A DNA stretch of 64,000 bases, from the NCBI GenBank assembly GCA_036924835.1, contig JBAGRR010000001.1:3487001-3551000 (forward strand), written 5' to 3'. Below the pieces are notes generated by a model. That model did no database searches, was not told where the DNA came from, and saw nothing but the letters and a program-made list of their open reading frames with translations. The position numbers and the translations under genes were made by a program. Source of the DNA: Nitrobacteraceae bacterium AZCC 1564 (GTDB lineage Bacteria > Pseudomonadota > Alphaproteobacteria > Rhizobiales > Xanthobacteraceae). Of the stretch, positions 42,633 to 51,731 are shown piece by piece (within the stretch, counting starts at the first letter, position 1; each line of letters begins with the position of its first letter).

Positions 42633-43646
42633 TTATTCGGCAGCTTTTTTACCAGCGGAACCGCCGAGCTTTGGCGGCTCGGTATGGCCGCCGAAGCCAT
42701 GACGCATGGCGGAGAGCACCTTCTCCGCAAAGGTATGCTCCTTGCGCGAGCGGAAGCGAGCGTAGAGAGCTGCGGTGATCACTTCCGCAGGCACGGCCTC
42801 GTCGATCGCGGCATTGATGGTCCAGCGGCCTTCGCCGGAATCTTCGACGAACCCGGAATAATTCTCGAGTGTCTCGTTTTTCGCCAACGCTGCGGCCGTG
42901 AGATCGAGCAGCCATGAGCTGACAACACTCCCTCGACGCCAGACTTCGGCGATGTCCGCGATATTGAGGTCGAATCGATGCGCAGGCGGCAGGGCGTCGA
43001 TATTTGCATTCTTGAGAATGTCGAAGCCCTCGGCATAGGCCTGCATCAGACCATACTCGATGCCGTTGTGAACCATTTTGACGAAATGCCCAGCGCCACT
43101 GGGCCCGGCATGGATATAGCCCTGCTCGGCGCGGGGATCGCGTCCCTCACGGCCTGATGTGCGCGCAATATCGCCGAGGCCGGGCGCGAGGCTCGCAAAG
43201 ATCGGGTCGAGACGATTCACAATCTCGGCTTCACCGCCGATCATCATGCAATAGCCACGCTCGAGGCCCCAGACGCCGCCGCTGGTGCCAACGTCGACGT
43301 AGTGGATTCCGAGCTTCTTTAATTCGCCGGCGCGGCGGACATCGTCCTGCCAGAACGTATTGCCACCATCGATGATCGTATCGCCGCGCTCCATGGCTTT
43401 GCCGAGCGTGACGATAGTCTCTTCGGTGATTTTGCCTGCGGGCAGCATCACCCAGACCACGCGAGGGGCGGCCAGTTTCTTGACGAGGTCTTCAAGCGAA
43501 GTGCCTCCCGTCGCGCCGGCTGTGGCGAGATCCGCCACAGCTTTTGCATTGGTGTCGTAGACCACAACCTGATGTTGGCCCTTGGTGATCAGGCGGCGAA
43601 CGATATTGCCGCCCATGCGCCCTAGGCCGACGAGTCCGATCTGCAT
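42633..43646 (-). CDS. gnd: 6-phosphogluconate dehydrogenase (decarboxylating), short GntZ/YqeC type
   Basis: A 337-residue enzyme converting 6-phosphogluconate to ribulose-5-phosphate with CO2 release. The dinucleotide motif [19 protein letters not shown] opens it; the catalytic [20 protein letters not shown] segment holds the Lys and Asn; the helical C-terminal domain is short. At about 330 residues it is the short type rather than the 470-residue E. coli type, often NAD-preferring. It lies 9 bp after tal-pgi and 20 bp before zwf. Confidence 0.94.
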   Translation of the reverse strand: MQIGLVGLGRMGGNIVRRLITKGQHQVVVYDTNAKAVADLATAGATGGTSLEDLVKKLAAPRVVWVMLPAGKITEETIVTLGKAMERGDTIIDGGNTFWQDDVRRAGELKKLGIHYVDVGTSGGVWGLERGYCMMIGGEAEIVNRLDPIFASLAPGLGDIARTSGREGRDPRAEQGYIHAGPSGAGHFVKMVHNGIEYGLMQAYAEGFDILKNANIDALPPAHRFDLNIADIAEVWRRGSVVSSWLLDLTAAALAKNETLENYSGFVEDSGEGRWTINAAIDEAVPAEVITAALYARFRSRKEHTFAEKVLSAMRHGFGGHTEPPKLGGSAGKKAAE

Positions 43647-43655
43647 GCGCCGTTC

Positions 43656-46505
43656 CTATGACAATGCGCTTTGGACAGCCGCGCGGATAGTTGCGAGGCC
43701 CTTGGTGACGTCGCCTTTAATGTGCAAACGCAGCGCCCGACGGCCCCGCTCGGTCAGCACGTCAAAATCACCGCGCGCCTGCGCCGCCTTGATGACGCCG
43801 AAACTTGCCTTGTGGTCGGGAATAGGAAGATCATTTGCGTCCTCCGCGGTGATCTGCAGGAAGACGCCACTGTTCGGCCCACCTTTGTAGGCCTGCCCGG
43901 TCGAGTGCAAAAAGCGTGGGCCGAAGCCGACGCAGGTGGCGACACGCTTTTTATCGCGGATCGCCATGCGGATATCCTGAGCCGCTGCGAGATCGGCGTC
44001 GTTATGATCAAGATAAGCCAAGATAGCCGCATAATCGCCGTTCTGAACGCGTCCGAAATGCGCCTTAAGCCACGAGACGGCGTCGCTGTTTGCGCCTGCC
44101 TTGCGCAGGGCATCCGCATTCTTGGCATCGGTGTAGATATCGATGTCGCCATCGGTCGAAACGGCGCTCTCGGAAGGAAGCTTGCCGGACTTCTCGAAAG
44201 CCGATGTCAGTTCGCGCGTCTTGATCTTTGCCGACTCCACGTCAGGCTGATCAAACGGGTTAATTTCCATCACTGCGCCAGCGACCGCAGTTGCAATCTC
44301 GAAGCGGAAGAACTCCTGACCGATATGGTCGGGATTAGTGACGCTGATACGGATCACCGGATGGCCGGCTTTTTCCAGCGCCGCAAGCGCAGCCTCGCGC
44401 GATGTGTCGGTGTCGGCCGTCAAACGAAGATCGATGAACACACGATCATTGCCATAGACCTCGGGCTTGCCGAGCGCTTCGCCCTCGAGCGGGATCAGCG
44501 CCTTGCCATTCTTGCCGGTGGACTCCGCGATGAGCTGCTCAGCCCAGGCACCGAAATCCGCAATCTGCTTGGACCCAGTTAGTGTGATCTTGTTCCGGCC
44601 ATGCTTGGCAGAAGCACCAAGCGCCAGTCCCAATTGAACGCCGGGATTTTCGCTCGGAGGAACGTCGGGACCGCAGGCACGCACCATCGAGGCTGCGGAA
44701 TCGAGAAGCTTCCCAAGATTAATGCCCGCCGCCGCGGCAGGCACCAGTCCGAACGGCGATAACACCGAATAGCGGCCGCCGATGCTGGCCAGCCCATAGA
44801 AGACCTGGGCGAAGTTGCGTGATTTCGCGACTTGCTCGAGCGAGGAACCTGGATCGGTCACGGCAACAAAGTGCTCGCCGGCCTTGCCCTTTGTCTCTTC
44901 GTTCACGCGCGCGAAGAAGTAATCCATCAATGCGTTCGGTTCGGTCGTGCCGCCCGACTTGCTCGAAACGATGAATAGCGTCTTCCCGAGATTAATCGCC
45001 GCCTCGATGCGGCGAACCTGTGCAGGATCTGTCGAATCGAGGATACGAAGTTTCGGGAATCCTTCCGCCTGACCAAATGTCATGGCCAAAACTTCAGGTC
45101 CCAGGCTGGAGCCGCCCATGCCAAGCACGACTGCATCCGTGAAGCCATGGCTCTTCACCCAACCGGAGAACGCATCGTAGCGCGAAAGTTCATTTCGCTC
45201 GCGTTCGACGATATCGAGCCAGCCGAGCCACTTGGCCTCGTCCTTGCCGGTCCAGACCGAGGCATCTCGGGCCCACAACGCGCGAATAGTGCCATCCGAG
45301 CGCCAGCGCTCCATCAACGCCTTACTGTCCTTTTCGATGTCGGGTGCAAGGGCGATGGACTGCGTATCGATGCCACCGCCGAGCATCGTGGCACGCTTAT
45401 GCGCCACAGCTCCCAACAGCTTGTCGAATGCTTCGGCGAACAGTTGAACGCCGTCCTTGACGAGGGTGTCCGTAATCTCGTCGAGCGAAATGCCCGCCTT
45501 CGCAAGTTCAGCCAGAACCCGCTCGGCCCCGGGGATATCTTCTTCGAGGCTGTCGCGGAGTTTGCCATGGTCGCGGAAAGCATCGAGCGTCGCGGGCGGC
45601 ACGGTGTTCACCGTGTCGCGACCGATCAGCTCTTCAACATACAGCACATCGCTGTAAGCCTTGTTCTTGGTCCCGGTGCTGGCCCACAACAGCCGCTGGA
45701 CCTTGGCTCCCTTGGCCGCCAGCTTCTTCCAGCGAGCGGAGGCGATCACCTTCTTGTAGTGCTGATAGGCGAGCTTGGCGTTGGCTATGGCCACTTTGCC
45801 TTTCAGCGCTTCCAGCCGGGCCTTTTGATCCTTGTCGTTGGCTGCCGCGATCTTCTCGTCGAGCTGCTTGTCCGCGGCCGTATCGATGCGGCTGACAAAG
45901 AAGCTTGCGACGCTTGCAATCTTGCTTGGATCGCCGCCTCCCGCAATAAACGTCTCAAGGCCCTTCAGGTAGGCTTCCAGGACCTGCTCATAAACCTTCT
46001 GCGAGAACAACAGCGTGATGTTGATGCTGATGCCTTCCGAAATCAGCTTCTGAATTGCAGGCAAGCCCTCAGGGGTCGCGGGCACCTTCACCATTAGATT
46101 GTCGCGGCCGACCGCCTTCCAGAGCCGCTCAGCTTCGGCAATGGTGCCTTCGGTATCGAGAGCCAGATAAGGCGACACCTCGAGGCTGACGTAACCGTCA
46201 GCTCCCTTCAATTCATCGTACACCGGTTTCAGAACGTCAGCCGCTCGCTGGATATCTTCAACTGCAAGCGATTCGTAGAGATCGCCCACAGGCCGGTCGT
46301 GCTGCTTCAATAATGTTGAGATTGCATCGTCATATTCATCGGTGCCGCCGATCGCCTTTTCGAAGATCGAGGGGTTGGAGGTGACGCCATGCAAACCAAC
46401 CTGTTCGATCAGCGCTTTGAGATCGCCTTTGGCGATAAAGCCGCGTGCGAGGAAATCGAGCCAGACTGCCTGGCCATGACTTTGAAGCTTTTTGACTGGG
46501 TTCAT
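43656..46505 (-). CDS. Bifunctional transaldolase / glucose-6-phosphate isomerase fusion
   Basis: A 949-residue natural fusion. Residues about 1-370 are transaldolase: WLDFLARGF, HGVTSNPSIFEKAI and DNLMVKVPATPEGLPAI with the Schiff-base lysine K140. Residues about 400-949 are phosphoglucose isomerase: AVVLGMGGSSLGPEVLAMTF, FIVSSKSGGTTEPNALMDYF and GPRFLHSTGQAYKGGPNSG. Tal-Pgi fusions are known in several alphaproteobacteria and actinobacteria. Linking the two lets fructose-6-phosphate made by transaldolase return to glucose-6-phosphate for Zwf. The ATG overlaps the tkt stop by 4 nt. No frameshift is seen in the linker. Confidence 0.95.
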   Translation of the reverse strand: MNPVKKLQSHGQAVWLDFLARGFIAKGDLKALIEQVGLHGVTSNPSIFEKAIGGTDEYDDAISTLLKQHDRPVGDLYESLAVEDIQRAADVLKPVYDELKGADGYVSLEVSPYLALDTEGTIAEAERLWKAVGRDNLMVKVPATPEGLPAIQKLISEGISINITLLFSQKVYEQVLEAYLKGLETFIAGGGDPSKIASVASFFVSRIDTAADKQLDEKIAAANDKDQKARLEALKGKVAIANAKLAYQHYKKVIASARWKKLAAKGAKVQRLLWASTGTKNKAYSDVLYVEELIGRDTVNTVPPATLDAFRDHGKLRDSLEEDIPGAERVLAELAKAGISLDEITDTLVKDGVQLFAEAFDKLLGAVAHKRATMLGGGIDTQSIALAPDIEKDSKALMERWRSDGTIRALWARDASVWTGKDEAKWLGWLDIVERERNELSRYDAFSGWVKSHGFTDAVVLGMGGSSLGPEVLAMTFGQAEGFPKLRILDSTDPAQVRRIEAAINLGKTLFIVSSKSGGTTEPNALMDYFFARVNEETKGKAGEHFVAVTDPGSSLEQVAKSRNFAQVFYGLASIGGRYSVLSPFGLVPAAAAGINLGKLLDSAASMVRACGPDVPPSENPGVQLGLALGASAKHGRNKITLTGSKQIADFGAWAEQLIAESTGKNGKALIPLEGEALGKPEVYGNDRVFIDLRLTADTDTSREAALAALEKAGHPVIRISVTNPDHIGQEFFRFEIATAVAGAVMEINPFDQPDVESAKIKTRELTSAFEKSGKLPSESAVSTDGDIDIYTDAKNADALRKAGANSDAVSWLKAHFGRVQNGDYAAILAYLDHNDADLAAAQDIRMAIRDKKRVATCVGFGPRFLHSTGQAYKGGPNSGVFLQITAEDANDLPIPDHKASFGVIKAAQARGDFDVLTERGRRALRLHIKGDVTKGLATIRAAVQSALS

Positions 46506-48604
46506 GATCTCTTATTCTGTTCGATCTGGCGTAGGGCAGCACTCAACACCTTCTCTGCCGTAAAGCCAAATTTTGTCAAAAGGTCTTTTAACGGCGCGGA
46601 CGAACCGAATGTATGCATGCCGATGATCTCACCGGAAGCCCCCGCGTAACGATCCCAGCCGATGACGGAGGCCTGCTCGACGGCGACGCGAGCCTTGATA
46701 TCCGGCGGCAGGACTGTGTCACGATAGGCCTTGTTCTGCTTCTCAAACAGGTCCCATGACGGCATGCTGACAACGCGGGCGCCGATGCCGCGCGATTTCA
46801 GCGCTTCATATGCGGCGATGCAGAGCTGCACCTCACTGCCGGTGCCAATCAGGATGACCTGAGGTGGACCCTCAGCTGGGTCAGCCATGACATAGGCACC
46901 CCGCACAAGTCCCTCAGCCGAGGCATAGCGGCTCCTATCGAAGATCGGCAGCACCTGCCGGCTGAGCACAAGGGCCGCTGGCTCGTCCCTGAGGCTCATG
47001 ATGACTTTGTAAGCTTCGCGCACTTCATTCGCATCTGCCGGACGCAGAACCACCAGTCCCGGTACTGCGCGCAATCCAGCTAGCTGCTCAATCGGTTCAT
47101 GGGTGGGACCGTCTTCACCCACGCCAATGGAGTCGTGGGTGAACACATGGAAGATCGGGAGTCTCATCAAGGCAGCAAGGCGTATGGGCGGGCGCATGTA
47201 ATCACTGAAAATGAGGAACGTCGCACCGAACCCGCGCAGATGACAGAGGCCCATGCCGCTGACGATTGCGCCCATGGCATGTTCGCGGACGCCGAAATGC
47301 ATGTTTCGTCCGCCAGGCGTTGCCTTCGTCAGTGTCCCGGCGCCCTCAAAAGACAGTTTGGTCTTGGTCGAGGGTGCAAGGTCTGCGGCGCCGCCGAGAA
47401 TCCACGGCATCCGCTGCGCAAGGGCATTGAGAACCTTGCCCGATGCCTCGCGGGTCGCAATTCCCTTCGGATCGGCATCGAAGCTCGGCAAATCGCGATC
47501 CCAATTATCAGGGGCGCCGTGCTTAAGACCGCGAATAATCTCGTCGGCGGTATCGGGATGCTTGGCGCGATAATCGTTGAAGGTTTTCTCCCACGAAGCG
47601 CGCAAGGCCGCGCCTCGTTTGCCAATTCCCTTTGCCAGACAGTCATAAACACCATCCGGCACCAAAAACTGGGCATCCTCAGGCCAGCCGTAGAACTTCT
47701 TTGTCTTGCGAACTTCGTCTTCGCCAAGCGCATCGCTATGGATGGACGCAGTGTTCTGCTTGCCCGGCGCGCCGTAGCCGATGATGCTGTTGACCACAAT
47801 CAGGGTGGGACGGCCGTTCGTTTCCTTGAATTCTTCAAGCGCCTCCCGCACGCGGTGGCGATCGTTGGCATCGGGCACGTGAACAATGTGCCAGCCGTAA
47901 CCACGAAAGCGTTCGGCAACATTCTCGCTGAAGGCGAGTTCGGTATGGCCTTCAATGGTGATGGTATTGCTGTCGTAGATCCAACAAAGATTGTCGAGAC
48001 CGAGGTGTCCTGCGAGCGATGCAGCCTCACTGGCCACACCTTCCATCAGATCGCCATCACTGCAAATCACATAGACATCGAAATCAAACAGCGTGAGCCC
48101 AGGCTTGTTGTAGTTTGCGCCGAGCCAGCGGGATGCGATCGCCATGCCGACGCTGTTGCCGCAGCCTTGTCCAAGCGGACCGGTCGTGGTCTCGACGCCG
48201 GTCGTGTGACCATATTCGGGATGCCCCGGCGTGACGCTGTCGATCTGACGAAATGCCTTGATATCTTCAAGGGAGATTGCGGGTTTGTTTGTGACCTTGC
48301 CGTCCTGCAGGCGCTTGATTCCGGAGAGATGGATCAATGAATAAAGCAGCAGTGACGCATGACCGGCGGAAAGCACAAATCTGTCACGATTGGGCCAGAG
48401 CGGATCTGCTGGATCGTAGCGCAGCACGTTTTGCCAGAGTGTGTAAGCCACTGGCGCCATGCCCATGGGAGTACCGGCGTGGCCTGAATTCGCTTTCTGA
48501 ACTGCGTCGATGGTCAGGGTACGAATCGTATTGACGCAAAGATCGTCAATTGAATCAGTTGCATGACGTCTTTGATTTCCTTCGTTCAACTGCACAGTAC
48601 TCAT
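46502..48604 (-). CDS. tkt: Transketolase
   Basis: A 700-residue thiamine-diphosphate enzyme of the non-oxidative pentose phosphate pathway. Seen: AVQKANSGHAGTPMGMAPVA near the N-terminus, the ThDP motif ICSDGDLMEGVASEAASLAG, GHTELAFSENV, the pyrimidine-domain GVREHAMGAIVSGMGLC with the catalytic Glu, and THDSIGVGEDGPTHEPIEQL. The ATG at 48602-48604 starts MSTVQLNEGNQRR; an in-frame start 114 bp earlier has no family support. It is the first gene of the pentose phosphate run, and a near-EcfG element lies about 60 bp upstream. Confidence 0.96.
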   Translation of the reverse strand: MSTVQLNEGNQRRHATDSIDDLCVNTIRTLTIDAVQKANSGHAGTPMGMAPVAYTLWQNVLRYDPADPLWPNRDRFVLSAGHASLLLYSLIHLSGIKRLQDGKVTNKPAISLEDIKAFRQIDSVTPGHPEYGHTTGVETTTGPLGQGCGNSVGMAIASRWLGANYNKPGLTLFDFDVYVICSDGDLMEGVASEAASLAGHLGLDNLCWIYDSNTITIEGHTELAFSENVAERFRGYGWHIVHVPDANDRHRVREALEEFKETNGRPTLIVVNSIIGYGAPGKQNTASIHSDALGEDEVRKTKKFYGWPEDAQFLVPDGVYDCLAKGIGKRGAALRASWEKTFNDYRAKHPDTADEIIRGLKHGAPDNWDRDLPSFDADPKGIATREASGKVLNALAQRMPWILGGAADLAPSTKTKLSFEGAGTLTKATPGGRNMHFGVREHAMGAIVSGMGLCHLRGFGATFLIFSDYMRPPIRLAALMRLPIFHVFTHDSIGVGEDGPTHEPIEQLAGLRAVPGLVVLRPADANEVREAYKVIMSLRDEPAALVLSRQVLPIFDRSRYASAEGLVRGAYVMADPAEGPPQVILIGTGSEVQLCIAAYEALKSRGIGARVVSMPSWDLFEKQNKAYRDTVLPPDIKARVAVEQASVIGWDRYAGASGEIIGMHTFGSSAPLKDLLTKFGFTAEKVLSAALRQIEQNKRS

Positions 48605-48666
48605 AAGATATCCGTGGACTTGCGATGCAGTGATGCAGCCCCGGAACCAGGGCGTGGAAAACCAAA

Positions 48667-48691
48667 AACTTCGCACCGCGGCGAATGTTCC
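48667..48691 (-). promoter_or_regulatory. Weak EcfG-like element before tkt
   Basis: On the minus strand GGAAC (48687-48691), 16-bp spacer, AGTT (48667-48670), or GTTT at 17 bp. The -35 is perfect but the -10 deviates. It lies about 60 bp before the tkt start, the right place for a promoter of the seven-gene pentose phosphate run. Confidence 0.3.
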
Positions 48692-48757
48692 ACTGCGCCT
48701 GTTAATGTGAACGCTCACCGCGGCAGCATGCAGCCTCCCAGGATAGCCTTCCAGGAT

Positions 48758-51226
48758 TCAGCGCTGAAAGGGCACATCCCAGATATCTTCTGCGTATTCG
48801 CGGATGGTGCGGTCAGAGGAGAACCAAGCCATGCGCGCGACATTCAGAATGCTCATGCGGGCCCAATCCGGCGTAACCCACTTCTCGTCGACAACACGTT
48901 GCATCCGATAGTAGTCATCGAAGTCCGCTGACACCATGTAGTAGTCGAGGTGGCGCAGGCTGTGTGTGATGGGTGTAAAACGCCCCGGATCGCTTGGAGA
49001 GAACATTCCGTGGTCGATCGCGTCGATCACGCCGGACAGGATGGGCGAGCGGGAAATCGTTTCTACGGCATCAAGGCCTTGCGCACGGCGCTGGGCCACC
49101 TGGTCAGCCTGCATACCGAAGATGAAGATATTCTCTTCCCCGACATGATCGCGGATTTCGATATTGGCACCGTCGAGCGTGCCGATGGTGAGGGCGCCGT
49201 TTAACGCGAGCTTCATGTTGCCGGTGCCTGATGCCTCCATGCCGGCAGTGGAAATCTGCTCGGACAAATTGCTCGCCGGGACAATGGCTTCCGCTGCACT
49301 CACATTGTAATTAGGGATGAACGCAACCTTGAGTACGTCGCGGGCAGTCGGATCGCTATTGATCGTCAGCGCAATGTCGTTGATGAACTTGATGATCAGC
49401 TTAGCCTGCTGATAGCTGGCGGCAGCCTTGCCTGCGAACAGCTTGACCCTCGGCGTCCAGTTGCGGCCGGGATCGGCCTTGATGGCGAGATATAGCGCGA
49501 CAGTCTCAAGAGCATTCAGGAGCTGGCGCTTATACTCGTGGATGCGCTTGATCTGAACGTCGAACATCGCAGACGGGTCAACGCGCACGCCGAGCTGCGC
49601 CGCAATCGAGTTGGCGAGCGCGACCTTGTTCTTGAACTTTGCCGACATGAACCGGTGCTGGAAGGCACGATCATCGGCGAGCTTCTCCAGCTCTCGCAGA
49701 TGACTCGGGTCATCCAGGACAACGTCACCGCACACATCGCGCAGGATCTCGACAAGATGAGGATTGCATTGCTGCAGCCAGCGGCGAAAGGTAATGCCGT
49801 TGGTCTTGTTGGTAATCCGTCCGGGATATAGCGCGTTGAGATCCGCAAATACGGTGCTGCGCATCAGTTCGCTATGCATCGCGGATACACCGTTGATCCG
49901 GTGCGATCCCACGTAGGCAACGTGACCCATGCGCACGCGACGGCCACCCGTCTCGTCAATCAACGAGACGGATGCGCGAAAACGGATATCACCGGGCGCG
50001 TGCGCTTCAGCCGCGGCAAGGTTGCGATCGTTGATCTGGTAGATGATATCGAGGTGACGGGGCAGCAGCCTTTGAAACAGGTCAACAGGCCATGTTTCGA
50101 GAGCCTCCGGCAGGAGTGTATGATTGGTATAGGAGATTGTCTTGTTGGTGATTTGCCAGGCTTCATCCCAATTTAACCGATGCTCATCGACCAGCAGCCG
50201 CATCAATTCAGGAACAGCCAGGCTTGGATGTGTATCATTCATCTGAATCGCGGCTTTGGACGATAGTGTTCGCAAGTCGCCGTCGCCCTGAAGGTGATGA
50301 GCGATGATGTCCTGCAGCGAAGCCGAGACGAAGAAGTACTCCTGCCTTAGACGCAGTTCCCGGCCGGCAGGTGTCTCATCACTCGGATACAGAAATTTGG
50401 ATATGGACTGTGCCCGTGCCATCTCTGACATGGCACCAAGATGGTCGCCGCTGTTGAAGACCTTGAGGTTCAGCGGATCAACAGCGCGTGCGGACCACAG
50501 GCGAAGCGCGTTGACGTGATGCTTTCCCCAGCCAACGATCGGCGTGTCATAGGCGACAGCTTCAACTGTTTCATCCGGGAGCCAGATGCATCGTTCGAGG
50601 TGCTCCGGATCATCTCGTCCGACGCGGCCACCATAGTGAACGCGATAGGTGATTTCAGGTCGTTCAAATTCCCACGGGTTTCCGGACAGTAACCATTGTT
50701 CAGGAAATTCTTCCTGTTGTCCGTCGGAAATGATCTGACGGAAAAGGCCGTGTTCGTAGCGAATGCCATAGCCTTGTGCCGGAATGCTGAGCGTCGCCAT
50801 GCTTTCCATGAAGCAGGCAGCTAGCCGGCCGAGGCCGCCGTTGCCCAGCGCGGCGTCAGGCTCGATCGTCTTCAATTCATCGAAGTCGATGCCGAAATCT
50901 TCTAACGCTGTTCGAAATGGTGTTACGAGATCGAGATTGGTCAAGGCATCCGTGAACAGCCGACCGATCAGGAATTCGAGCGAGAAGTAATAAACTCGCT
51001 TCTCACCGTTGCTGTGTGCAGCCTGATTGGATTGAAGCCAGTGGTGGATGATGCGGTCACGCAGCGTAAGCGCAGCCGCAATATACCAATCGCGGTTGGT
51101 TGCGCGGTTCGCATCCTTGCCCGCCATCAGAACGATTTTCGCAAGCATTGCGCTTTTGATGCCTGCAACCACATCGTCTGTGTCCGGCTGCTGCATTCCA
51201 AGGCGCCCGCTGTATTGCATATTCAT
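48758..51226 (-). CDS. glgP: Glycogen/starch/alpha-glucan phosphorylase
   Basis: An 822-residue GT35 enzyme releasing glucose-1-phosphate from alpha-1,4-glucan ends. Signatures: EKRVYYFSLEFLIGR, DAALGNGGLGRLAACFMESM, KTNGITFRRWL, KVAFIPNYNVSAAEAIVPAS and the pyridoxal-phosphate site EASGTGNMKLALNGALTIGT with its lysine. Length is normal. The ATG at 51224-51226 is chosen with GGTGG nearby; ATG at 51218-51220 has better spacing and a TTG at 51242-51244 is also in frame, so the first few residues are uncertain. It is preceded on the same strand by the zinc-ribbon gene and followed by tkt, 154 bp away. Confidence 0.95.
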   Translation of the reverse strand: MNMQYSGRLGMQQPDTDDVVAGIKSAMLAKIVLMAGKDANRATNRDWYIAAALTLRDRIIHHWLQSNQAAHSNGEKRVYYFSLEFLIGRLFTDALTNLDLVTPFRTALEDFGIDFDELKTIEPDAALGNGGLGRLAACFMESMATLSIPAQGYGIRYEHGLFRQIISDGQQEEFPEQWLLSGNPWEFERPEITYRVHYGGRVGRDDPEHLERCIWLPDETVEAVAYDTPIVGWGKHHVNALRLWSARAVDPLNLKVFNSGDHLGAMSEMARAQSISKFLYPSDETPAGRELRLRQEYFFVSASLQDIIAHHLQGDGDLRTLSSKAAIQMNDTHPSLAVPELMRLLVDEHRLNWDEAWQITNKTISYTNHTLLPEALETWPVDLFQRLLPRHLDIIYQINDRNLAAAEAHAPGDIRFRASVSLIDETGGRRVRMGHVAYVGSHRINGVSAMHSELMRSTVFADLNALYPGRITNKTNGITFRRWLQQCNPHLVEILRDVCGDVVLDDPSHLRELEKLADDRAFQHRFMSAKFKNKVALANSIAAQLGVRVDPSAMFDVQIKRIHEYKRQLLNALETVALYLAIKADPGRNWTPRVKLFAGKAAASYQQAKLIIKFINDIALTINSDPTARDVLKVAFIPNYNVSAAEAIVPASNLSEQISTAGMEASGTGNMKLALNGALTIGTLDGANIEIRDHVGEENIFIFGMQADQVAQRRAQGLDAVETISRSPILSGVIDAIDHGMFSPSDPGRFTPITHSLRHLDYYMVSADFDDYYRMQRVVDEKWVTPDWARMSILNVARMAWFSSDRTIREYAEDIWDVPFQR

Positions 51227-51319
51227 GCCACCAATTCCGATCAAGTACGATCCCTAAGAGCGATCTTTTGATTGCTGTTTCCGCCGAATGACCAAATCTT
51301 ATCGGCCACAATTTGACGC

Positions 51320-51514
51320 CTAATCTTTGAGCTTCGTTTTAACGACGATGGTCTCGCTTCGATGGCACGTCTCGCATCTGAACGTGAGCCGCTGGTACCC
51401 AGGATCACCGGGAACGATATGAGTAAGCGTCATGGTTGCTCCGCAGTCTGGACAACTCAGAATGTTGAGCAGGATCGAGCCGCGAGGCGCGGCTGGATGG
51501 TCGTCGCTGGGCAT
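51320..51514 (-). CDS. Small zinc-ribbon-like protein
   Basis: A 64-residue protein with two CxxC knuckles, SCPDCGATM and FRCETCHRS, about 27 residues apart, the pattern of a single zinc ribbon. Small proteins of this kind are common and uncharacterised in Bradyrhizobium relatives. No strong ribosome site precedes the ATG at 51512-51514. It lies between treY and glgP on the same strand; any link to glucan metabolism is by position only. Confidence 0.65.
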   Translation of the reverse strand: MPSDDHPAAPRGSILLNILSCPDCGATMTLTHIVPGDPGYQRLTFRCETCHRSETIVVKTKLKD

Positions 51515-51691
51515 TGTTGTCTCGTATTCGGCCCATCATATTGCTGTGCAATAAGGAATTTCGTGTTGAGAAGTTCCCGCAGGCGGATGGGATCATTGCA
51601 AGCGCCTGTCATCCCTTATTAGTTTTGGCGCCGCGGTAGGAGGGAACCGACCCCTGAGTCGGCACGACATCCGCTAGGCCGTCCGGCCATG

Positions 51692-51731
51692 CTCCCGGGC
51701 GGCCTTTCTCACTCCCGGGCCGCCTTTCTCA
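51692..51731. repeat. Tandem 20-bp duplication at the treY 3' end
   Basis: CTCCCGGGCGGCCTTTCTCA (51692-51711) is followed directly by the same 20-mer with one exchange (GCC for CGG-type swap at the tenth base region, 51712-51731). The second copy contains the treY stop codon on the minus strand. A CCGAC/GTCGG hairpin (51647-51662) lies further along in the 214-bp gap. Confidence 0.7.

Noticed and set aside
47099-48340. A 413-codon open frame opposite tkt
   Set aside because: It lies wholly antisense to a clear transketolase gene and its translation has no domain character. Long antisense frames are normal in GC-rich codon usage; the same applies to frames opposite tal-pgi (45147-46097) and treZ (55217-56155).
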